Assembly: GCA_016873495.1 (NCBI GenBank)
Contig: VGXC01000024.1
Span: forward strand, 1 to 50,210
Direction of reading: 5' to 3'
DNA length: 50,210 bases
Source of the DNA: Nitrospira sp.
GTDB taxonomy: Bacteria > Nitrospirota > Nitrospiria > Nitrospirales > Nitrospiraceae
The notes under the pieces: model-generated
What the model saw: only the letters and a program-made list of their open reading frames with translations
Told to the model about the DNA's origin: nothing
Database searches by the model: none
Shown here: positions 41,922-50,078 of the stretch, piece after piece
How the letters are laid out: each line of letters starts with the position of its first letter
How positions within the stretch are numbered: the first letter of the stretch is position 1
Program-made: the position numbers and the translations under genes

Positions 41922-42215
41922 ATGAGCATTCGCAAAGCTGGCGGCACGTGGGAGCCGATGTTGCTGGGGATCGAACCCCGGAAGTGCTCGGTCTGTCGCA
42001 AAGGCCTCTATCGGGACATGACCCTCTTCCGCGGCGGCTGGTCGCGCTGCACGGTCTGCGACCAGTTCGTGCATTACAGTTGTCTGGCCAGCGGAAAAGT
42101 CTCCTTCCTCAAACAGCGCCCACGCATTTGCAAAGCCTGCCGCGAAGCCCAGGCTCCCGCCTCGGAGACGGCGCCCTCCGTGGGAGGCCCTTCCACTCAA
42201 GCGGTTGGGACATGA
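41922..42215 (+). CDS. Small zinc-finger (treble-clef-like) protein
   Basis: A 97-residue protein with four zinc-ligand pairs in order: CSVC, CTVC, H-Y-S-C and CKAC, spaced like a cross-brace FYVE/PHD/C1-type finger (C-x2-C ~ C-x2-C-x4-H-x2-C ~ C-x2-C). This fold is common in eukaryotes but unusual in bacteria. It starts MSIRKAGG and has no membrane segment. Its role is unknown; protein- or lipid-binding is possible. The next gene's ATG overlaps its TGA by four bases (ATGA), so it is coupled to a small membrane protein. Confidence 0.7.
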   Translation: MSIRKAGGTWEPMLLGIEPRKCSVCRKGLYRDMTLFRGGWSRCTVCDQFVHYSCLASGKVSFLKQRPRICKACREAQAPASETAPSVGGPSTQAVGT

Positions 42216-42577
42216 GCCAGCCGGCCGACGACCGTTCCGCCGACTCGTTGCCGAACAGCCTGCAAGCCATCCCCTGGCAGACGTGGTTTGCCGAAGGGGT
42301 CCGGTTCGTGATTGCGCCGCTGATTCTCTTCCTGAGCGGGTTTTTCACCGCCGATTTTCTCCTGAGCGGGGTCTACACCTGGCCGCGCACGAGCCGGGCG
42401 CTGGCCCTGACGCTGACCGTCGCGATCCTGTCGTACGAGTTCGTTTATAAAGAGCAGAAGACCAAGCAGACGGACCAGAAGGCGGTGCCTCCGCTGAAGA
42501 CGGTTCTCTATTCTTGTCTCCTGCCTTATGGGATCGGGGCTCTTGCGTTGATCGCCCTTGTCCGGCTTGCCTCCTGA
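42212..42577 (+). CDS. Small membrane protein of unknown function
   Basis: A 121-residue protein with a hydrophilic N-terminus of about 25 residues, then two or three membrane helices: FVIAPLILFLSGFFTADFLLSG, ALALTLTVAILSYEFVY and TVLYSCLLPYGIGALALIALV. A Lys/Gln-rich cytoplasmic loop (KEQKTKQTDQK) separates the last two. I do not recognise the family. Translation is coupled to the zinc-finger gene through an ATGA overlap, so the finger protein may act at the membrane with it. Confidence 0.65.
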   Translation: MSQPADDRSADSLPNSLQAIPWQTWFAEGVRFVIAPLILFLSGFFTADFLLSGVYTWPRTSRALALTLTVAILSYEFVYKEQKTKQTDQKAVPPLKTVLYSCLLPYGIGALALIALVRLAS

Positions 42578-42664
42578 GCCATTCGATGCGCCGAGTGATC
42601 GGTGCGGGGTTGTCTATCAGAACCCGGAACCAACGGCATCAGGCAAGGAGCCACGGGACATAGG

Positions 42665-43030
42665 ATGGCTCTTTTCTACACCAGCGGCGCCTTTCTCCAA
42701 CAGTGCTTTGCCACCCATCGGCTATGCCTGTGCGTCAAGAAAGTCGGCCTTCCGGACAAGATCCTCCTCGGCTGCACCTCCTGCAACTTGCTCCATCGGC
42801 TCACGCTTCGGTCGCTCACAGCCCGTTGTGCCCAAGTCGAGGGCCGGCCCGGCGAGGAGTCGGTCGAGCGGGATGCGTCCGTCAGCTTTGGCGGCTGTTT
42901 CGCCTCGCATCCGGCGGCCCTGGCGATGAGCGAGATGGACGTGGTGCAAGATCGTGTCGGTCTGCGGTGCGCGGACTGCCGCCTGGCCTACGACATGGAC
43001 GTGGCCCTCTTTGAAACTCACCAACGCTGA
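42665..43030 (+). CDS. Small cysteine-rich protein of unknown function
   Basis: A 121-residue protein starting at 42665 (MALFYTSG). Two zinc-ribbon-like pairs, CTSCNLLH and CADCRLAY, are separated by about 55 residues, with further Cys/His (CLCV, CFASHP) that could complete one site. There is no signal peptide or membrane helix. I do not recognise it. It is the second of four neighbouring Cys-rich genes on this strand. Confidence 0.6.
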   Translation: MALFYTSGAFLQQCFATHRLCLCVKKVGLPDKILLGCTSCNLLHRLTLRSLTARCAQVEGRPGEESVERDASVSFGGCFASHPAALAMSEMDVVQDRVGLRCADCRLAYDMDVALFETHQR

Positions 43031-43067
43031 TTCTGTAACGTAGAATGCTGAATGATGAAGGGAGATC

Positions 43068-43742
43068 GTGCAATTGCGGGTTCTTCCTTTCGGCATTTAT
43101 CGAGCTACCTGCATCGTTCCCATGGATGAGCCGGCCCTCTTCACGCCCGATGAACTCCGCCTCGTGGCGGATCGCCAGTTTTTTCCGGCCAAGGCCCGCG
43201 TCATGGCGAAGGTGCGAGCGACATTGGAGGCCATCCAGATCGGGCTCACGGCCGACCTGGCCGGAGTCGAGTTGGTGACGCCGCCGAGGTTCGATCCCGC
43301 CAAGTTCCAGTTGGTGAAGGGCGAGCACCTGGAAGAGTTTCCCTACCAGTACCTGGACTTTCCCAAGCACTTTGCCGGAGGCGAGACGTTCACATTTCGG
43401 TCGTTATTCTGGTGGGGCCATGCCTTCGTCTTCGCGTTGATTCTCGAAGGCCCGCACCTCCTGCAATACAAGCGCAATCTCATCAACCGGTATCATGAGG
43501 TCGCCGGTAAGGACTTGCGCCTCAGTCTTGCCCCGACGCCCTGGCAATGGAAGAGCGGCGAAGGCTATACCTTGCCGCTGACCCACGATCGCAAATCCGA
43601 GGTGGCCGCCGTTCTCTCCGGCCGGCGCTTCTTCAAGCTGGCGCGCTATGTCCCTGTGGACGATCCGGCAGTCCGTGATGGGTTGGTGCCGGCGATCGGC
43701 CGGGAGACCTGGCGCAGCCTGCTTCCGGTCGTCACTCCCTAA
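43068..43742 (+). CDS. Protein of unknown function, 224 residues
   Basis: I do not recognise this family. It starts at GTG 43068, which has GGGAG five bases upstream; an ATG at 43122 has none. The sequence is soluble and mixed alpha/beta, with FTPDELRLVADRQFFPAKAR, a Phe/Trp-rich middle (YQYLDFPKHFAGGETFTFRSLFWWGH split as YQYLDFPKHFAGGE and FRSLFWWGHAF), and WRSLLPVV near the end. No metal motif is present. It looks like a small cytoplasmic enzyme or ligand-binding protein. Confidence 0.65.
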   Translation: MQLRVLPFGIYRATCIVPMDEPALFTPDELRLVADRQFFPAKARVMAKVRATLEAIQIGLTADLAGVELVTPPRFDPAKFQLVKGEHLEEFPYQYLDFPKHFAGGETFTFRSLFWWGHAFVFALILEGPHLLQYKRNLINRYHEVAGKDLRLSLAPTPWQWKSGEGYTLPLTHDRKSEVAAVLSGRRFFKLARYVPVDDPAVRDGLVPAIGRETWRSLLPVVTP

Positions 43743-43801
43743 CCAAGTCGGCGCCATGTCCTCTGGTGGACTGAGCCTCGGCCATCGGCTACACTCACGA
43801 C

Positions 43802-44200
43802 ATGCCATTCAAGATCGGCGCGGGCTTGTGGCTGCTGTTGGCCCTGGCTGTCGGACTCTTGGCGACAAGGGAATTCGGCCGCTCCGGCTTCCGCTGGTTT
43901 CTGCTGGCGCTCATCTTCACGCCGTTGGTCGGCTTGCTGTTGTTTCTCTTGCCGCCGCGCCGACGTCCTTGTCCGTTTTGCGCGGAGCCGATCCAGCCGA
44001 CCGCGGTCCTCTGCCGCTTCTGCGGGCGAGCGGTGCCTGTTGCCGAGTCGGCCGGGCTGCCGAAGAGCACCAGGAGGGTTCTGCTTCTGATCGTGGTGGC
44101 GGTGATGCTGGCCTCGCTTTCCCAATGTCACGAGCGGTTCCAGTGGTGGCGGGGCGACGGGCAGATCGAAGTGCAGGGGCCGGGTTTCGGCCTGGTATAA
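43802..44200 (+). CDS. Membrane protein with a double zinc ribbon
   Basis: A 132-residue protein with two N-terminal membrane helices (LWLLLALAVGLLATREF and WFLLALIFTPLVGLLLFLLP). A cytoplasmic zinc ribbon, CPFCAEPIQPTAVLCRFCGR (C-x2-C-x11-C-x2-C), follows, and then a third helix (VLLLIVVAVMLASL). This 'zinc-ribbon plus helices' plan is frequent in bacterial membrane proteins of unknown role. It ends QGPGFGLV, 13 bases before a possible start of the next gene. Confidence 0.7.
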   Translation: MPFKIGAGLWLLLALAVGLLATREFGRSGFRWFLLALIFTPLVGLLLFLLPPRRRPCPFCAEPIQPTAVLCRFCGRAVPVAESAGLPKSTRRVLLLIVVAVMLASLSQCHERFQWWRGDGQIEVQGPGFGLV

Positions 44201-44243
44201 AAGGAGTGCAAATATGGGGCATCTAGCTTGGAGGGGAGCGCTG

Positions 44244-44921
44244 ATGCGGTACCGTACGTGGGGATTGAGTCTGTGGTTGTTGGGGGCGATGGGGCTGGTG
44301 AACATGGCCGGCTGCGCCGGCAAGGGGGAAACGGTCTGGCTAGAATTGCAGCCGGGAACGCGGGCTGAAGGGGCGGCCCAGAAAGACAGTCCGGAGCTGG
44401 TGTTGGTCGAAGCTTTCGAAGACTTGCGACCGCAGAAGGGCAAGACCGGCTTGCGGACCCACCTCGGGGGCGGGGTGACCTATTTCGACGTGCCCGGCGG
44501 TCTGCCCGGCGCGTCGGTGGCCCGCCTGGTCGGGGAGTATCTGGCGAAGACCGGCCGGCAGGTCACTATCAATGTCGTGAGCAGCGCGCCCGACCAGCCG
44601 GATCGGAGCGGCGCCCCGGTGGGAACGCAGGGAGGGACGGACGTAATCGTCACCGGGCAGGTGGAAGAGTTATCCGTCCATGCCAAGAGCCGATTCGGTT
44701 CCACCGAGATGTCCGCCAAGTTTCACGTCGTGATTCTGGCGAAAAACAAGGCCGACGGGAGTACGGTTCGGCGCGTTCTGGAAGGATCCCGGTCTCGGAT
44801 CGTGTTTTGGTTCGAGCCGGAGGACATGCAGGAGCTGGTCAACGCCATGCTGACGGACAGTTTAAACCGGCTGCTGGAGAATATCTCTGTGGAGGGGAAG
44901 TCGTGGCGACTTAAATCCTGA
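44244..44921 (+). CDS. YajG-like exported lipoprotein
   Basis: A 225-residue lipoprotein with lipobox LVNMAGC (acylated Cys at about residue 24). The mature part has the alpha/beta alternation of YajG-type proteins: LVLVEAFEDLRPQKGKTGLR, ASVARLVGEYLAKTGRQVTI, TDVIVTGQVEELSVHAKS and FWFEPEDMQELVNAMLTDSL. The function is unknown, but such proteins sit in the outer membrane inner leaflet. Start 44244 follows GAGGGGAG; an ATG at 44214 with AAGGAG seven bases upstream is equally possible and would add ten residues. Confidence 0.75.
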   Translation: MRYRTWGLSLWLLGAMGLVNMAGCAGKGETVWLELQPGTRAEGAAQKDSPELVLVEAFEDLRPQKGKTGLRTHLGGGVTYFDVPGGLPGASVARLVGEYLAKTGRQVTINVVSSAPDQPDRSGAPVGTQGGTDVIVTGQVEELSVHAKSRFGSTEMSAKFHVVILAKNKADGSTVRRVLEGSRSRIVFWFEPEDMQELVNAMLTDSLNRLLENISVEGKSWRLKS

Positions 44922-45083
44922 CGAAGCGTGAAGCGTGAAGCGTGTAGAAAGAGGGCCTCGCCACCAACAACGAGATACGAACGACGAGATACGAGATACG
45001 TTTTTGAGCGGCGAGATACGCTTCACGAGATACGAGGAACATGCGCCTTTCGATCGTGACCACTGCGCTGAACATCCGAGGAG
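44922..45083. repeat. Intergenic patch of short repeated words
   Basis: GAAGCGT occurs three times in tandem at 44923-44944 (with CGTGAAGCGT variants). ACGAGATACGA-type words recur at least four times between 44969 and 45035. This patch, which fills the gap, looks like replication-slippage or palindrome-rich filler rather than a regulator; no promoter is evident. Confidence 0.55.
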
Positions 45084-45089
45084 ATGCCG

Positions 45090-46151
45090 ATGCGTGAGCG
45101 GCGGTGGGAGTCGCCCGCCAAGATGACCTTCGGTGAAGTGTTGGCGCTGGGCGAACGGCTGGCTTCATTCGGGCTGGCGCCGGCTTCGCCGAACAAGGAC
45201 GTGATCTGTTACGTCGAGGAATGGACCGTCGCCGCGCCGGACGAGTTGGATCAACTGGACCCCTGGGCGACGGAAGACGTGACGCTGGTGCATATCCGCG
45301 AGGACTGGCAGGGAGATTTTTTTCTGTTGGCCGGCGCCTACCATACGGTCTACCAGCGGTACCAGGAACTCGGGACCTACTGCTCGGTCAGCCATCCGTT
45401 CCGGTTCGCCGGTCCCTTGCGCCTGCACCATCCGCGGGCCATGTTCTGGCTGGGGTTTCGCCATGCCCATGCCTTTATCCGCGTGCGGGTGCATACGACG
45501 GACGTGGTCCCGCCGGGCGAGACGAGAGCGGATGCCCGGCGGGATCTGTGGCTGGATGAGCGGCGACGGATATTCGAGGATGCGATCGCCTTGCTGGACC
45601 TGCCGGTGGATGTGGCGGTCGAGCAACAGTCGGTGGCCCTCCGCTCGCGCAACCAGACGGTGCCGTTCCTCTGTTCCTGGCCGGACGCCTTCGGCCCCGG
45701 CCAGTTCGAGTACAACACGTCCGACGCCTTCGAGTTTTTGGTCCCGGCCAGCCGGCTGGCCGCGACCTGGAACGGGGCGGCGGCGACGGTCCGTGCCTAC
45801 CTGACGGGATTTTCGGAAGAGGCGCTCCGCGAATTTCAAACCGTTGAGGGCGGCGCGCGGTACGCCTACCGGTGCTCGGCCCATTGCCACTTGGACGAAC
45901 TGCCGGAGATTCTGCAGGCGATTGCGCCGGAGGGGCGTTTGTATGCCACCCTCTGCGAATTTCAGACGCAAACCTTGCAGCCGGGCGGAGAGGATGCGTC
46001 GGCCATTATCGGGGTCGTCGGAATGGAGGGTGGGTTCCAGATCGAGGTCCGCCTGAACCGGGCGCCTCTGCCGGAAGAGGCCATGGGCGGGTGGCTGGAA
46101 TCGCTGACGGGGCTGCCGATGACCTACGCGCCGCTGCCGCCATTCCCCTGA
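45090..46151 (+). CDS. Protein of unknown function, 353 residues
   Basis: I do not recognise this protein. Start ATG 45090 lies seven bases after GAGGAG; an ATG at 45084 is too close to it. The sequence is soluble with alternating strands and helices: PNKDVICYVEEWTVAAPDELD, EDVTLVHIREDWQGDFFLLAG, HHPRAMFWLGFRHAHAFI and RAYLTGFSEEALREFQTVEG. There is no signal peptide, repeat or metal motif. It lies 12 bases before the DUF2914 gene and is probably co-transcribed with it. Confidence 0.7.
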   Translation: MRERRWESPAKMTFGEVLALGERLASFGLAPASPNKDVICYVEEWTVAAPDELDQLDPWATEDVTLVHIREDWQGDFFLLAGAYHTVYQRYQELGTYCSVSHPFRFAGPLRLHHPRAMFWLGFRHAHAFIRVRVHTTDVVPPGETRADARRDLWLDERRRIFEDAIALLDLPVDVAVEQQSVALRSRNQTVPFLCSWPDAFGPGQFEYNTSDAFEFLVPASRLAATWNGAAATVRAYLTGFSEEALREFQTVEGGARYAYRCSAHCHLDELPEILQAIAPEGRLYATLCEFQTQTLQPGGEDASAIIGVVGMEGGFQIEVRLNRAPLPEEAMGGWLESLTGLPMTYAPLPPFP

Positions 46152-46163
46152 TCGGCTTTCACC

Positions 46164-47261
46164 ATGGTGATTGCTCGGATTCGCTCCCTCATTAGCCACC
46201 CTTTCATGCCGGCGGTGTTTTTCTTTTCCGGCGTCACCTTCGACAGCTTCACCTTGACTCAGATCGACAGTCTCCTGGACGATCTGATCCTGCTCGGCTA
46301 CCTGGCCCTGGTCGGCCTATTGATCGTCCTCACGTTCCGAGCGGAGCGGATCGAGGCTCGGCAGGTTGAAGCAGGCGCAGGGGGCGTCGGGCTTGCGGGT
46401 CGGCTCCGTCCCTACTATCCCATGGCGATCCATTTCTTTCTGGGAAGCCTGTTCAGCGCGCAATCCATCTTCTATCTCAAGAGCGCCTCCTGGAGCACGA
46501 CGGGCTTGTTTCTGGTCGTACTGGTCGCGCTGCTCCTGGCCAATGAATTTCTGCTCGAGCGGGTCTACAGCCTACGTCTGCTCGCCTGCCTCTATGCGCT
46601 GGTTTGTTTCAGCTTCATCACGTTCTTTCTGCCCGTCGTGACGGGCCTGATGAATACGGCCGTCTTTCTGATCGGGGCCGGGCTGAGCGCAGGCATCGCC
46701 GTAGGATTGGTCCATCTGGTCCATCGAGGGACCGAAGGCTGGTCGCGCCGGGATGTCTGGTGGCATGGAGCGCCGGCCGTGCTGTTGGTCAGCGTCCTTG
46801 TGGGGTTCTATTTCCTCAATTGGATTCCGCCCGTGCCCCTCTCCATGAAACGGGGCGGCGTCTACCATCAAGTGGCCAGGGAGGACGGGGGCTATCGGCT
46901 GACGTTCGAGCAGGGGGCCTGGTACCAGGTGTGGAAGCGCTCCGACGATCTCTTCCATGGCGAAGGGCCCGCCTACTGCTTCACGGCCGTCTATGCGCCC
47001 GTGCGTCTGCACGGCACGATCTACCATCGCTGGCAGCACCGACAATCCAACGGCGACTTTGCCCAAACTGACCGGATCGGCATGACGATTTCGGGAGGGC
47101 GGGAGGGAGGCTTCCGGGGCTATACCGTCAAGCAGCGGCTTGCGCCGGGCGACTGGCGCGTGGACGTGGAAACGGCGGACGGCCGCATCATCGGCCGCAT
47201 CGGATTCCGGGTCGAGCCGCAGGAGGGGGCGCGGCCGGCATTGGAGAGCGTTACGGATTGA
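46164..47261 (+). CDS. DUF2914 membrane protein
   Basis: A 365-residue protein. The first 230 residues form about seven membrane helices, for example PAVFFFSGVTFDSFTLTQID, ILLGYLALVGLLIVLTF and FLVVLVALLLANEFLLERV. The C-terminal 130 residues form a periplasmic domain with YHRWQHRQSNGDFAQTDRI, GFRGYTVKQRLAPGDWRVDV and ETADGRIIGRIGFRVE, matching DUF2914. The family is unassigned. It is the second gene of a pair with the unknown 353-residue gene. Confidence 0.85.
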   Translation: MVIARIRSLISHPFMPAVFFFSGVTFDSFTLTQIDSLLDDLILLGYLALVGLLIVLTFRAERIEARQVEAGAGGVGLAGRLRPYYPMAIHFFLGSLFSAQSIFYLKSASWSTTGLFLVVLVALLLANEFLLERVYSLRLLACLYALVCFSFITFFLPVVTGLMNTAVFLIGAGLSAGIAVGLVHLVHRGTEGWSRRDVWWHGAPAVLLVSVLVGFYFLNWIPPVPLSMKRGGVYHQVAREDGGYRLTFEQGAWYQVWKRSDDLFHGEGPAYCFTAVYAPVRLHGTIYHRWQHRQSNGDFAQTDRIGMTISGGREGGFRGYTVKQRLAPGDWRVDVETADGRIIGRIGFRVEPQEGARPALESVTD

Positions 47262-47360
47262 TGCGGTTCTATACGATGAATCGAACGGGCCGGCTGCTGG
47301 ACATTTTACGCGACGGGCGATAGGCTGGCCGCAAGTATTGACATCTGAAGAGCCATCACG

Positions 47361-47576
47361 ATGTCACATCACCGGCGAAACCTAGTCCTCCTCCTGTCGG
47401 TCCCAGCCGGCCTCCTTGCCTGGCTTGCCGCCTCACCGGCCAATGCGGAACTACGGACGATCACCGCGACCGGCGAATACCGAATGGGCGACAACGACAC
47501 CCGCACCGACGGCAAGCGTCTCGCGCTGGAGCAAGCCGGGATATATCTGGAACGCGGAAACTTCCGATTGTCATAA
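47361..47576 (+). pseudogene. Truncated exported protein (5' fragment)
   Basis: A 71-residue frame with a signal peptide (about residues 9-29, ending PANAEL) and the conserved start of a larger exported family: LRTITATGEYRMGDNDTRTD, KRLALEQAGIYLE. In that family (as I recall it) the protein runs on for well over 100 more residues. Here it stops at GNFRLS. The remainder is absent from 47577 on, where lower-G+C unrelated genes begin. The fragment therefore probably marks a deletion or insertion junction. Confidence 0.55.
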
Positions 47577-47617
47577 CGGTATCGGATTGCCTTCCCTAAC
47601 TTTCTGAGGCGGCTCGC

Positions 47618-48067
47618 ATGATTCCCTACCTCGTCATTGGGATTGCAGCGCTCATAGGATTGGTGGGGTGGGGACTACCTGGTGCGCTTCTTGGTGGCTT
47701 TCTCGCATGGGCTGCCAATATGCTCATTGGTGCGGTCGCTTGGTTAGTTGACAGAGGTGCCATTCCGAGGAAGATCCGCGAGCAAACGGCGACAGAGTTT
47801 CTTGATATTTATCGGGTCATGGCTGCCGAGGTTTACCCTGGGCTGTCGCGTACGGCCATGCAAAAGGCCATAGAGTCTGAGATCGAGCGAATCGCCCGGA
47901 CAGCTATGGAAGAAGCGGCTGCCTGGCAGACAGGTTTGGAGCACGATCTGCTGAAGACAGCGGCCGACAAGCTCGTTCAACAGGAAGCCGTGCCTCTACG
48001 TCGTGAATTGATAAACAGCCTTGCAATGTACCTTGAAAGACGCTGGTATCAGGGAGGGCAAGCCTGA
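47618..48067 (+). CDS. Small membrane protein of unknown function with helical tail
   Basis: A 149-residue protein. Two N-terminal hydrophobic segments (YLVIGIAALIGLVGWGLPGAL and GGFLAWAANMLIGAVAWLV) form a hairpin anchor. The remaining 100 residues are helical and charged, with ATEFLDIYRVMAAEVYPGLS, AIESEIERIARTAMEEAAAW and LINSLAMYLERRWYQ, likely a coiled coil. I do not recognise it. It opens the lower-G+C segment. Confidence 0.6.
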   Translation: MIPYLVIGIAALIGLVGWGLPGALLGGFLAWAANMLIGAVAWLVDRGAIPRKIREQTATEFLDIYRVMAAEVYPGLSRTAMQKAIESEIERIARTAMEEAAAWQTGLEHDLLKTAADKLVQQEAVPLRRELINSLAMYLERRWYQGGQA

Positions 48068-48141
48068 AGAACATCACAGGAGAAGCCCCCACTTGGGTGA
48101 TTACAGGTTTTCCGCACTGGTGTTCTTCGAAAGGGTTACCG

Positions 48142-48315
48142 ATGGCGAAGATATGGCGAGACAAGAGCGGTGGTGTGTGGGAAATCAAAATCCTGAGAGG
48201 ACAAACTTTGTATCGCAGACAGGGCGAAGGTGACGACAAGTGGCGAAATGGTACTCCGCCCGGATGGACGGATAAGGCTAAAATACCGCTGGATGAGCGA
48301 TCTGAACCCCCATGA
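48142..48315 (+). CDS. Small basic protein of unknown function
   Basis: A 57-residue product starting at 48142 (MAKIWRDKSGGVWEIKILRG). It is rich in Lys/Arg/Trp and likely a single beta-sheet unit. The ribosome binding site is weak (AAAGG). The start is uncertain: the frame is also open to 48097. No relative is recognised. Confidence 0.4.
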   Translation: MAKIWRDKSGGVWEIKILRGQTLYRRQGEGDDKWRNGTPPGWTDKAKIPLDERSEPP

Positions 48316-48388
48316 GGTACCTCAGCCTACTTTCGTACTCTACCCTGTACGCCCTTGCCCAACATATTAGGTGCTCGTAGAGAAAGAC

Positions 48389-49090
48389 ATGGCGTTGAGA
48401 TTTGCATGTAAAACGTGTGGTGAGGATATCTTTGTTAGATTTTTGAAAATCGGCGAGGCTGCGGAATGCAGAAACTGTGGTGCGAGTAATCCAGTTCCCG
48501 AGTCAGCAGAGAACGTTGATGACGAAGCTGCTGCAGCGTATCAATCGCGACCAAGGCGACTATCATACGATACGTCGAGGGAAAGTAGAGCGAGTAACCC
48601 ATTTAAAGTATTGAATACGCTACTGACCGTTGCCTTTCTCATCTATGGACTCGGTTGGTTTTTCTATGCAATCTATTTGTTGATGGCTGGCTCGTTGCTT
48701 GGAGCTATGGTCGTTGGAGCTATAGTTGCTTATATGGGGTGCGGTTTGGCTTGGTTTGCCTATAACAGAAAAATGCCCATGACGGGACAGATTGTAGCTC
48801 CGGCTGCCGGAATTATTCTGTTTTGGCCGTTCGGACTTTTCTTTCGCCTACGAAGGTTCTGGGATTCATCAAGATTCACTGTCTATGATGCAGACGTACC
48901 AGGTGAGACTTTAAAGACGTTTTCATCATGGAACGAAGCACTGGCCTTCGCTAAGAAAAGGGCTGCGGTCTGGGGCCGTACAATGTCGATATTCGATCAT
49001 GCCAGATACAGAAAAACGATCCTCGGAACCTACATGCACAGGATCTATTTCGTGGAACCTTCTGGCGAATTAAGGAGCCCTCCCTTTTGA
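48389..49090 (+). CDS. Membrane protein with N-terminal zinc ribbon
   Basis: A 233-residue protein starting at ATG 48389 after AGAGAAAG. The N-terminal zinc ribbon CKTCGEDIFVRFLKIGEAAE...CRNC (C-x2-C and C-x2-C) is followed by a linker and two or three membrane helices (LLTVAFLIYGLGWFFYAIYL, LGAMVVGAIVAYMGCGLAWF, IVAPAAGIILFWPFGLFF). A C-terminal soluble part of about 60 residues ends it. I do not recognise the family. Base composition is lower in G+C than the core. Confidence 0.6.
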   Translation: MALRFACKTCGEDIFVRFLKIGEAAECRNCGASNPVPESAENVDDEAAAAYQSRPRRLSYDTSRESRASNPFKVLNTLLTVAFLIYGLGWFFYAIYLLMAGSLLGAMVVGAIVAYMGCGLAWFAYNRKMPMTGQIVAPAAGIILFWPFGLFFRLRRFWDSSRFTVYDADVPGETLKTFSSWNEALAFAKKRAAVWGRTMSIFDHARYRKTILGTYMHRIYFVEPSGELRSPPF

Positions 49091-49420
49091 GCGCTGCGCT
49101 ATATGGGGCCTGACCCCTTAAATGCGGCCCGGACGTTAGTCATTCGGAGGGAAGCGTAATATGCCGAAGAGCAAGCTTGGGGTCACATAGGCAAGCCCCT
49201 TTGGAAATAACTGGGTGCTACTATTTCCATTCTGAACTGCAGGTCATTCGATTCGACACTGGATTCATTAGAAGCCCTCGTCGGTCTGCCTCGGGAGACC
49301 ATTCTTGAAACGATCAGGGGCTTTGACTGTAACCAATTCTCACAAGAGCACCCCAATGACTATAGGAAGCCAAAAGAGATCCTGCCGGAGCTTCTCTCTC
49401 AGCGCGGCGCGACCATTCAG
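49091..49420. other. 330-base gap, partly coding-like without a start
   Basis: The first 120 bases hold a GGGGCCTGACCCC near-palindrome (49105-49117) and nothing else clear. From about 49210 a frame continuous with the gene at 49421 is open and reads like protein (TLDSLEALVGLPRETILETI, FSQEHPNDYRKPKEILPELL), but has no ATG, GTG or TTG. The gene downstream is therefore probably 5'-truncated. Confidence 0.4.
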
Positions 49421-50011
49421 GTGCCCGAGCAAATACATTGGTTCCACGGCACTCGAGTGCTGCAACCAGATTGCCTGCGGGAAGGGCTATATCCACTTGA
49501 TCAACAGATCGACAGGATTTGGGATGATTTGTTTGGACTTACCCGGTGTTGTGTCAGTGGAGATCAATGGAGTGTGTTTCGACGCGAGGTCGAAGCGACG
49601 AATGACAGGGTGAGGCACCGGCTGAAGTTCAAAGGAGATCAGGGACCTCACGCCGTTCTTATCCGTGATGTGTTGATCGAACCAAACAGATTCGGGAGCG
49701 TAGATTATTTGGGTTGCCCGGAGATCATCGAGGACATTTGCAGCGCGTTTTTCACAAAGTTCGGGAAGAATCTTCTGGGGCTGTTTCGTGATTCCAGCTA
49801 CCCGTGCATAGTCACGTTTTCTGACGATCAGCCACGGGCCGATGCCATCGGAGCCGCCACAACCTATGTTTGGTGCATTGCGCGTAACGAGGACTGTCTC
49901 CTGTGCAACACCTGCTATGAAGCCAACGGTCGAGCGATAGCCGATGCGGCGATTATCGACGTCGAAGTTGTGGCTGAATCCAAGCAGATAAAATGTACCG
50001 GAGCAGATTAA
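49421..50011 (+). CDS. Protein of unknown function, probably 5'-truncated
   Basis: From GTG 49421 the product has 196 residues, starting PEQIHWFHGTRVLQPDCLREGL. The F-H-G-T-R followed by a short turn is like the first motif of some ADP-ribosyltransferase-fold proteins, but the other motifs are not clear, so I do not call it. Cysteines cluster late (CLLCNTC). The same frame is open and protein-like for about 70 codons upstream without a start codon, so the real N-terminus may have been lost. Confidence 0.5.
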   Translation: MPEQIHWFHGTRVLQPDCLREGLYPLDQQIDRIWDDLFGLTRCCVSGDQWSVFRREVEATNDRVRHRLKFKGDQGPHAVLIRDVLIEPNRFGSVDYLGCPEIIEDICSAFFTKFGKNLLGLFRDSSYPCIVTFSDDQPRADAIGAATTYVWCIARNEDCLLCNTCYEANGRAIADAAIIDVEVVAESKQIKCTGAD

Positions 50012-50078
50012 AGGTACCGGGAGTCTTTTTCAGGTGTAACCTCAGGGTCGGCGTTAGGCGCTAGAGGAGGGGTAGTCT

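Noticed and set aside
44925-45010. Short repeats that might look like a CRISPR array
   Set aside because: The repeated words are 7-11 bases without regular spacers, and no cas gene is present.
49105-49117. GGGGCCTGACCCC as a regulatory palindrome
   Set aside because: It is an isolated near-palindrome with no gene arrangement to support a function, and may be an old mobile-element remnant.
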